A stretch of DNA of 14,970 nucleotides, from positions 1 through 14,970 of the forward strand of contig CALLME010000291.1 in the NCBI GenBank assembly GCA_938007945.1, written 5' to 3'. Position numbers and translations under genes: made by a program. How positions within the stretch are numbered: position 1 is the stretch's first letter; every line of letters begins with the position of its first letter. The notes under the pieces are model-generated. The model did not search any database. It worked only from the letters and a program-made list of their open reading frames with translations, and was not told where the DNA came from. Positions 1 through 5,085 of this stretch are shown here, one piece after another. Origin of the DNA: an uncultured Caulobacterales bacterium. Lineage in GTDB: Bacteria; Pseudomonadota; Alphaproteobacteria; Caulobacterales; Maricaulaceae.

Positions 1-165
1 GGTCACAAAACGCGCTCCTGAGCGTTCTGAGGCAAATATATCGCGCACAAAGGTTGTCTTTCCCGCTTGCCGAGGGCCAATGATATTGACAATGCGACTT
101 GCCGCTAATGCAGCTTCCAATTCAGCCTGTAAATGCCGTGGTGCTAAGGTATCATTGTTTGCCAT
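1..165 (-). CDS. AAA+ superfamily ATPase, N-terminal fragment (cut by window edge)
   Basis: Translating the minus strand from the ATG at 165-163 gives 55 uninterrupted codons to the window edge, so the gene continues to the left. The product starts MANNDTLAPR and has a Walker A (P-loop) motif, GPRQAGKTT, at residues 30-38, after a short hydrophobic strand (IVNII). A P-loop this close to the N-terminus in the form GPRQ.GKTT is characteristic of the large family of predicted ATPases that usually carry a C-terminal DUF4143 domain; that C-terminal part is not visible here, so the subfamily is inferred. Such ATPases are common in mobile and accessory DNA. The gene is preceded, on its own upstream side, by five 23-bp tandem repeats and lies on the element side of a tRNA-fragment att site, so it is probably cargo of the integrated element. 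The biological role is unknown. Confidence 0.75.
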   Translation of the reverse strand, partial: MANNDTLAPRHLQAELEAALAASRIVNIIGPRQAGKTTFVRDIFASERSGARFVT

Positions 166-184
166 ATACGAATCTCATTTATTT

Positions 185-299
185 GCGTGAGATGGGTAAC
201 ACAGTGTGCGTGAGTTGGGTAGTAGAATGTGCGTGAGGTGAGGAATAGGTATTGCGTGAAATGAGGAATAGATTGAGCGTGAGGTGAGTAATAAGACTA
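185..299. repeat. Five imperfect 23-bp tandem direct repeats
   Basis: Units start at 185, 208, 231, 254 and 277, each exactly 23 bp long. All five begin GCGTGA, followed by a purine-rich core close to GCGTGAGRTGRGTAATA and a more variable tail. The 23-bp period is not a multiple of three, so this is not a coding repeat. The array ends 20 bp before the start codon of the minus-strand ATPase. The period is about two helical turns, which would place each unit on the same face of the DNA, as in iterons or operator arrays. Function is unproven. The units lack the conserved-repeat and unrelated-spacer structure of a CRISPR. Confidence 0.8.
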
Positions 300-390
300 A
301 TGGGGGCTTTGCCCCCGGCGGCGTAAACCGCGAAAATCGGCTCCCCCTAAAGGTCGCCCCCAATTTTCGAGTTGACGCCGCTCCCCCATT
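299..390. repeat. GC-rich imperfect inverted repeat (large palindrome)
   Basis: Three matching blocks occur in mirror order. AATGGGGG at 299-306 pairs with 383-390, GCGGCGT at 318-324 pairs with 375-381, and CGAAAAT at 331-337 pairs with 363-369. Inside the left arm a perfect local hairpin GGGGGC-TTT-GCCCCC lies at 302-316. The centre (338-362) is C-rich. The structure could be a transfer, replication or termination signal of a mobile element, or a REP-like sequence; the sequence alone does not decide. Confidence 0.6.
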
Positions 391-405
391 AAGAGGGCTG
401 ATCAT

Positions 406-431
406 GGGTTTTGGTGCAAGCCCCAAAACCC
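406..431. repeat. Perfect 9-bp hairpin
   Basis: GGGTTTTGG at 406-414 pairs perfectly with CCAAAACCC at 423-431 across an 8-nt loop. A T-rich run (TGTTTTG) follows on the plus strand, but it is interrupted by G, so a Rho-independent terminator is possible but not convincing. It lies just right of the large palindrome at 299-390. Confidence 0.55.
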
Positions 432-631
432 TGTTTTGAGGAAGGTTTAATAGGCCGCGCAAACGCCGCCTGAGGTCTTAATTTCTCGAATGCACCTTTC
501 ATCGAAAAATTCATAGGTTGCTCTCAGGGACGTTCTGAGGGCTTTCTCGTAAATTAGAAACAATATGCTTGATTTCACACGCGAATCGGCGCGAATTTCA
601 TCGTGTCTGGGACGTAAATTTAGGCTAAATA

Positions 632-658
632 CTTACACAATCTCTTACACACTTCACA
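632..658. repeat. Short direct repeats CTTACACA next to the att core
   Basis: CTTACACA occurs at 632-639 and again at 644-651, and a shortened copy CTTCACA follows at 652-658. The cluster lies in AT-rich DNA about 50-75 bp from the tRNA-derived att core. Short direct repeats in this position are typical of arm-type integrase or excisionase binding sites of tyrosine-recombinase elements. That role is inference from position only; the repeats are short enough to be chance. Confidence 0.35.
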
Positions 659-706
659 TATAATACAGAATTATATATAATAAAAACAATGGTTTATGAC
701 TAAAGT

Positions 707-765
707 TGCCGGATTCAAAATCCGGTTCCTTTGGAGTGTCGGTTCGATTCCGACCATCCGTACCA
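707..765 (+). other. 3' fragment of tRNA-Leu(CAA): probable attachment site (attR/attL)
   Basis: The 3' part of a class II tRNA is intact. The anticodon stem CCGGA (709-713) pairs with TCCGG (721-725) around the loop TTCAAAA, giving anticodon CAA (716-718, Leu, reads UUG). A short variable arm TCC-TTT-GGA lies at 727-735. The T-arm GTCGG/CCGAC (738-742 and 750-754) encloses TTCGATT. The acceptor 3' strand CATCCGT (755-761) is followed by discriminator A and encoded CCA (763-765). The required 5' acceptor strand ACGGATG and a D-arm are absent upstream, where the DNA is AT-rich. It is therefore not a functional tRNA gene. A tRNA 3' end without its 5' half is the standard scar left where a tyrosine-recombinase element integrated into a tRNA gene. 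The intact copy should lie at the other end of the element, to the left of this window. Confidence 0.75.
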
Positions 766-785
766 TTTGAAGACTTTTTAGAAAT

Positions 786-1289
786 CTATTCTTTTATTTT
801 ACGGGGACGTTTTGGTGCCATCGCGAGCCATGCTGTAAACAGCACAGGCAATATCCAAAGCGCGATTTTTATCGTGCCCATATTGGCCGCTTGCTCGGCT
901 TGATAATCAGAAATGAGCGCTTCGCGGACAGCCTCGTCAATCACCGCTTTACGCTCATATTGCGCAAAGCCTTCGAAATATTCGGCCCCACCAAAAGCGA
1001 GCATGACGCCTAGGATAACAAATAATTCCGCCGTAATAAGACCTGTCAGAGGCCAAACAGAAAATCCCATATCGTGCAGTCGTTTTCCGTAGACACAATA
1101 GATAATATAGAGCGCGAGGAACGGGAAAACGAGTGCCACAGAAAAGCTCAAAGCCCCTGGCGTGAGCGCGCGCAAAAACGTGTTCACAGCGACAACAAAT
1201 AACGCAATACCGACCACGCCGATAAGGTAAGGTTTCACCCCAATCTCACCCGTGGGACGCAAAAATAAGTTTGTAACTTTATCTAACAT
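786..1289 (-). CDS. DUF805 family inner-membrane protein
   Basis: The 167-residue product has about four hydrophobic segments (roughly residues 20-40, 48-67, 80-100 and 138-157). It carries the motif KRLHDMG at residues 69-75, which matches the signature of DUF805 membrane proteins (typically RRLHD.G after the second or third membrane segment). The C-terminus is strongly basic, suggesting a cytoplasmic tail. The segment between membrane helices 3 and 4 (about 102-137) is acidic and probably helical. The start is supported by AAGAGGA placed about 4-5 bases before the ATG. The gene follows kef by 75 bp in the same direction and may be read as the last gene of that cluster or from its own promoter. 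It is the first chromosomal gene next to the att site. The function of DUF805 proteins is not established. Confidence 0.75.
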   Translation of the reverse strand: MLDKVTNLFLRPTGEIGVKPYLIGVVGIALFVVAVNTFLRALTPGALSFSVALVFPFLALYIIYCVYGKRLHDMGFSVWPLTGLITAELFVILGVMLAFGGAEYFEGFAQYERKAVIDEAVREALISDYQAEQAANMGTIKIALWILPVLFTAWLAMAPKRPRKIKE

Positions 1290-1364
1290 GGCGTCCTCTT
1301 AAGTCCGTCGCGGGAGCTTCGCAAGAGAGCAAATTCGTCAGATAGTCGCATAGGATTTCAATCG

Positions 1365-3251
1365 CTAATCGGACGAGCGGTCAGGCACCTCCCCGTCCCT
1401 CAGATTATCTGCACCGAGCGTCTCGCGTAAAAACCGTTCAGCCGATTTCGCCTTATCGCTTAACGCGTCCATGTCGTTTTGAATCTCTAAACTCTCTTTC
1501 ACAAGTTTGAAATCATAGGCCAGAAATTCATCTGAAATATGCTGCGCGCGGTTCGGCGAGATACCAAGCATTTCGAGTGTTTTGCGCCCCATGGAAAGCG
1601 CGCCGCGAATAGTTTCACGTTCAGCAAAGTCAACATTTGCGCCGAGCAAAGCGAACATATGCGTACGGTTGCGGGCGCGCGCGACAATCTTGGCCTGAGG
1701 AAAATGTTCTTTGATGGCGTGAGCTGTTTCGGTCGTTTTATCGACATCATCAATCGCGATAATAATGACAGACGCCGTGTCAGCCCCTGCCGCATGAAGG
1801 AGGTCGACATCAGACGCATCGCCGTAAAAAACGCGGTGGCCGAATTGCTTTACAAATTCAATATGGTCGCCGTCATGGTCAATGACCGTGATAGAAAAGC
1901 CTTGTGTTTTTAAAAGGCGCGACGCCACCTGCCCCACACGCCCAAAGCCGAGAATAAGCACGGATGCCTCTTCGTTTTGTGGTATCTCGCCCGTCTTTTT
2001 GGGACCTAATAAACGCGGCGCGATGAGGCGATCAAAGACAATTATGAGAAGCGGCGTTAGCGCCATAGACAGCGCAATTACCGTATTCAGCGGAGAGACT
2101 TGTGCCGCACTCATCAGACCCTCGCTGACCGCAAATTGAAAAAGCACAAATCCAAATTCACCTGCTTGGCAAAGCAGAAGTGAAAATAAGAGACGACCGC
2201 GCAAGTCGATTTTGAAAATTGTGCCAATCGTCATTAGGATTATAAATTTCAAAAGCAGTAGCACTATAACGGCGCCGATAATTTGCGCTGGATAATTCGC
2301 GATAATTGACAGATCAAGCGACATGCCAACTGACATGAAAAATAGGCCGAGTAGCAGCGCTTTAAACGGTTCAATGTCGCGTTCTAATTGATGACGAAAC
2401 TCGCTATCAGCGAGGACGACGCCCGCAATAAAGGCCCCGAGCGCGGCGGAAAGCCCGAGCCAATTCATTAGAAGTGCCGCACCTACAACGAGAAGCAAAG
2501 CCATAGCGGTGAATGTTTCTCTGACTTTACTGCGCGCAATCAGGCGAAAGATAGGGCGCAGTAAAACACGACCCGCGATAATCATGCCGCCAAAAACAGC
2601 AACGATGGCACAGGCGAGCCAGAGCCCCTGGGGACGGGCCATTGCCCCATTTTCAGCGCCGCCGTGTCCAGAACTTCCATGATCTGCAACGCCATGCCCT
2701 GCACTCGTACCGTGCAGGGACGGCAGTTCAGGCGCAAGGGTTGCGAGCAAGGGCAGTACCGCAATCATGGCAATCACAATCACGTCTTGGAATAAAAGCA
2801 CCGCAAAACCAGAGCGTCCTTCGGTCGATAATGTCATTTTACGCTCGCCCATAACCTGCAAGGCAATCGCAGTCGAAGATAATGACAAGGCCATGCCAAT
2901 GGTGAGCGCCTCATAGAGCGGACGACCAATAAGGACAGCCACGAGTGTCACCGCAGCTGTCGTGAGGCCAACTTGCAATCCGCCGAGTCCCAATAATTTT
3001 CGGCGCATATCCCAGAGCGAGCTGGGTTTCAACTCAAGCCCAATGAGGAACAGCATCATGACCACGCCAAATTCTGAGAAATGCAAGATAGTTTCAGGGT
3101 CAGAGATGAATTTCAGAACACCTGGCCCAATTAAGACGCCCGCAAGCAGATAACCGATGACAGAGCCGAGCCCTGAGAGCTTGGACAGCGGCACCAGCAA
3201 GCTCGCCGCCGCCAGAAAAATAAAAACTGAAACTAAAAGAGAACCGTCCAT
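1365..3251 (-). CDS. KefB/KefC-type K+/H+ antiporter (CPA2 family) with TrkA-N domain
   Basis: The 628-residue protein combines an N-terminal Na+/H+-exchanger membrane domain (about 1-410, roughly twelve helices) with a cytosolic Rossmann-type TrkA-N domain (about 428-545). Its nucleotide-binding glycine motif is GFGRVG at 435-440. The Kef family signature is clear: LLFQD at 152-156, and AGVVLADSEFRHQLE at 276-290 followed by DIEPFKALLLGLFFMSVGM. In E. coli, KefB and KefC are glutathione-gated K+ efflux systems that acidify the cytoplasm during electrophile attack; whether this protein is glutathione-gated cannot be read directly. An unusual Gly/His-rich stretch (H180, H186, H191, H196) sits in the loop after the LLFQD-bearing segment. 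The ATG directly abuts the TAG of the upstream OsmC gene, implying translational coupling. No Kef ancillary flavoprotein gene (KefF/KefG) is seen nearby. Confidence 0.9.
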   Translation of the reverse strand: MDGSLLVSVFIFLAAASLLVPLSKLSGLGSVIGYLLAGVLIGPGVLKFISDPETILHFSEFGVVMMLFLIGLELKPSSLWDMRRKLLGLGGLQVGLTTAAVTLVAVLIGRPLYEALTIGMALSLSSTAIALQVMGERKMTLSTEGRSGFAVLLFQDVIVIAMIAVLPLLATLAPELPSLHGTSAGHGVADHGSSGHGGAENGAMARPQGLWLACAIVAVFGGMIIAGRVLLRPIFRLIARSKVRETFTAMALLLVVGAALLMNWLGLSAALGAFIAGVVLADSEFRHQLERDIEPFKALLLGLFFMSVGMSLDLSIIANYPAQIIGAVIVLLLLKFIILMTIGTIFKIDLRGRLLFSLLLCQAGEFGFVLFQFAVSEGLMSAAQVSPLNTVIALSMALTPLLIIVFDRLIAPRLLGPKKTGEIPQNEEASVLILGFGRVGQVASRLLKTQGFSITVIDHDGDHIEFVKQFGHRVFYGDASDVDLLHAAGADTASVIIIAIDDVDKTTETAHAIKEHFPQAKIVARARNRTHMFALLGANVDFAERETIRGALSMGRKTLEMLGISPNRAQHISDEFLAYDFKLVKESLEIQNDMDALSDKAKSAERFLRETLGADNLRDGEVPDRSSD

Positions 3252-3662
3252 CTAGGCGAGTTTTGTTGTCACATCCGCACCGTGAGTCAGCACTTTATGG
3301 ACAGGGCATTTTTCGGCAATCTCCACCATGCGCGCGCGTTGCGCATCCTCTAAATCGCCTTCAATTGTCAGTAGCCGTTCAAATATTTGTTGCCCACCCT
3401 CTTTGAGCATTTTCACTTCACAGGAGAGATGACTTACAGGCCATTTCTTACGCTCGCAATACATGCGCAGTGTAATCGTCGTGCATCCGCCAAGTGCGGC
3501 GGCGAGATACTCAAATGGTGTGGGGCCGATATCAGAACTGCCGAGCGCGATAGGTTCATCGACGAAAAGATGATGGCGAGACGTTCGCACATCATTTGTA
3601 TATAGTCCCGCGGTTGGGCCTTCATCTGTGCGGCGTTCTGATACGGTGACGGGTTCGGCCAT
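3252..3662 (-). CDS. OsmC/Ohr family protein
   Basis: The 136-residue product is a single OsmC-like domain of normal family length. Both catalytic cysteines expected in the OsmC/Ohr peroxidase fold are present: Cys60 in LGGCTTIT and Cys119 in EKCPVHK. The segment GPTPFEYLAAALGGC (46-60) is the conserved start of the central helix. Members reduce organic peroxides with small-molecule or lipoyl thiols; the substrate here is unknown, and the form PFEYLAAALGGC is closer to the general OsmC/YhfA-like groups than to Ohr. A strong ribosome site (AAGGAGAG at 3667-3674) precedes the ATG by about 4-5 bases. The gene lies 44 bp after ATP12, and its stop codon touches the start of kef with no intervening base. 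Pairing with a Kef antiporter suggests a shared role in thiol or electrophile stress, which is inference. Confidence 0.88.
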   Translation of the reverse strand: MAEPVTVSERRTDEGPTAGLYTNDVRTSRHHLFVDEPIALGSSDIGPTPFEYLAAALGGCTTITLRMYCERKKWPVSHLSCEVKMLKEGGQQIFERLLTIEGDLEDAQRARMVEIAEKCPVHKVLTHGADVTTKLA

Positions 3663-3706
3663 TGCGCTCTCCTTGGGGTTTGGCCAACCTTAAAGGCTGC
3701 CCCCGC

Positions 3707-4399
3707 CTATAGCAATTTCGAAAGCGCGATAACCTCGGTTCTTGTTGTGCAGGACAACTCACGCGCTTCTTCGTCCTCACCCCAACGTTCGGCTTGAAAT
3801 TCAAAATCGACACGCGAGAGATCGTAGGCGCCTTCTGCGGATAATTCACCTTTCAAGACTGCTAAAGCGAGCACAGCAGAGCCGTAAACAGCGTTCAGGT
3901 GAGCAAGCAATGTGAGTTTTAAATCATCAAATTCACCTGAAATTTTGGCGAGCGCGTCAAGCGCGTCACCATCTTGCTCAACCGCTTTGATGCCAATCGC
4001 CGTTTTTAAATCAATGCCAAGACCGCGCGCCCAGTCAAGCCAAACATCCCACGCCTTCGCTTGTCGCTCAGCGAGCACGCGCGGAAACTCTGTGCGGTAG
4101 CAGAGCAGGTCTGTCCCTGCATATTTTCTCACCTCAGCAATCAAAGCCTCACGGTTTTCTGGCGTGCGTTCTAACGCAACATTATAAAGCCGCGTTACTG
4201 GCATAAGATGCGGCTTAATAATGTCCGCCTGCGCGTCCCATTCACTTGCAATTAAGTTTGCATGCGCTTGGCTTTGCGCAATGAGTGACAATTTGCCTGG
4301 CGTTTTTAATAAATGATTATCAAGATAAATGCCCCAGCCATTTTCAACGTCTTTGACGCTGACAGATTTATAGAAACGCTTTGCTTTAGGCTTGCTCAT
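3707..4399 (-). CDS. ATP12-family chaperone for F1-ATPase assembly
   Basis: The 230-residue protein matches the ATP12 family along its whole length. It starts with a basic segment and RFYKSVSVKDVENGWGIYLD, then has LKTPGK, the helix ending SEWDAQADIIKP, a MPVTRLYNVALE segment, GTDLLCYR, and near the C-terminus FQAERWGEDEEA. In mitochondria ATP12 binds the F1 alpha subunit and is needed for alpha3-beta3 assembly; bacterial homologues are mainly alphaproteobacterial and are thought to do the same. It is soluble and cytoplasmic, with no signal sequence. The start codon is preceded by AGAGGT directly upstream and lies 11 bp after the HAD gene stop, so the two are almost certainly cotranscribed. 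The order pseudouridine synthase, HAD hydrolase, ATP12 recurs in alphaproteobacteria (from memory of the family), with an extra gene here between the first two. Confidence 0.92.
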   Translation of the reverse strand: MSKPKAKRFYKSVSVKDVENGWGIYLDNHLLKTPGKLSLIAQSQAHANLIASEWDAQADIIKPHLMPVTRLYNVALERTPENREALIAEVRKYAGTDLLCYRTEFPRVLAERQAKAWDVWLDWARGLGIDLKTAIGIKAVEQDGDALDALAKISGEFDDLKLTLLAHLNAVYGSAVLALAVLKGELSAEGAYDLSRVDFEFQAERWGEDEEARELSCTTRTEVIALSKLL

Positions 4400-4410
4400 G
4401 ACCTCTACCT

Positions 4411-5085
4411 CTAAGCCGCAAGAGAGTTTGAGAAATTTAGAAGCGCGCGCTCAAGTTCATGCATTGACGTCAGCACAACATCCGCGCCGCCCGCTTTAAT
4501 TTCGCTAACTGTATGAAAGCCCCAATCCACGCCAAAGGCGCTGACGCCCGCTGCTTTCGCCATTAACATATCAAAGCTCGTATCGCCGATGACAACGCTC
4601 GAACTTGCAGCTCGCCCTAGCGCGTCGAGGTTAGCCTGTACCATATGCGGATGAGGTTTACCTGGCCCGTCATCGGCGCAGAAATGACAGTCAAAAATAC
4701 CAGAAAAACCATGCGAGGCGATAATCGCATCAAGCCCACGTCGCGATTTGCCTGTCGCCACACCAATATCCCAATCGGCATTTTTAAGCGCGACTAATAA
4801 CGCCATCGCGCCGTCATAAAGCGGCTCGTGTAATTTGCCTGATTGGCGACGCGAGATGAATTCATCTTTGTAACTCTCGACCAAGGCCAAAAGTCCCTCA
4901 TGCGATAAGCCTTGCGGCGCTAAGCGGTCTACCGCTTCGAGGAGAGACAAGCCGACAATTTGGCGCGTCTGGTTGTAATTAGGCGGTGTCAAATCGTGGC
5001 GCATAAAGGCCGCCGCCATGCACTCCGTGATGACTTTGCGGCTATCGACGAGCGTCCCGTCTATGTCAAAAATTGCAAAGGCCAT
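4411..5085 (-). CDS. HAD-superfamily hydrolase, phosphoglycolate phosphatase-like
   Basis: The 224-residue protein carries all four HAD motifs. Motif I is DIDGT, with nucleophile Asp7 and general acid Asp9. Motif II is VATGKS (Thr111). Motif III is the lysine in GPGKPHP (Lys143). Motif IV is GDTSFD (Asp168 and Asp172). The helical insert between motifs I and II (about 15-85) gives a C1-type cap like that of Gph and beta-phosphoglucomutase. The likely reaction is dephosphorylation of a small phosphorylated metabolite; phosphoglycolate is a guess from similarity and genes of this operon position are often only labelled HAD-IA hydrolase. The ATG overlaps the TGA of the upstream TPR-oxygenase by one base (TGATG), a coupling arrangement, and ATP12 follows after 11 bp. 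Confidence 0.88.
   Translation of the reverse strand: MAFAIFDIDGTLVDSRKVITECMAAAFMRHDLTPPNYNQTRQIVGLSLLEAVDRLAPQGLSHEGLLALVESYKDEFISRRQSGKLHEPLYDGAMALLVALKNADWDIGVATGKSRRGLDAIIASHGFSGIFDCHFCADDGPGKPHPHMVQANLDALGRAASSSVVIGDTSFDMLMAKAAGVSAFGVDWGFHTVSEIKAGGADVVLTSMHELERALLNFSNSLAA

Larger units (their letters stand above)
166..785. other. Gene-poor end of an integrated element
   Basis: No open frame in this 620-bp stretch looks like a real gene. The longest minus-strand frame (175-462) is built from the 23-bp repeats and the palindrome, and its composition is not protein-like. The stretch holds, in order, the tandem repeats (185-299), the GC-rich palindrome (299-390), a hairpin (406-431), unassigned sequence with a short CTCAG/CTGAG inverted repeat (523-539), an AT-rich stretch with CTTACACA repeats (632-658), and the tRNA-Leu 3' fragment (707-765). 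The last 20 bp before the DUF805 stop codon contain nothing recognisable. Confidence 0.6.

Noticed and set aside
23..32. CGTTCTGAGG repeated at 531-540
   Set aside because: A single 10-base match, one copy inside coding sequence, with no further flanking similarity; not treated as a repeat family.
185..299. CRISPR array
   Set aside because: Units are contiguous and 23 bp long, drift in sequence, and have no unrelated spacers; no cas genes are present.
175..462. 95-codon minus-strand open frame
   Set aside because: It is formed from the 23-bp noncoding repeats and the GC-rich palindrome. The repeat period is not a multiple of three and the product has no protein-like composition or family.
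681..765. A complete tRNA-Leu gene
   Set aside because: The 5' acceptor strand complementary to CATCCGT and a D-arm are absent upstream, so only the 3' fragment is supported.
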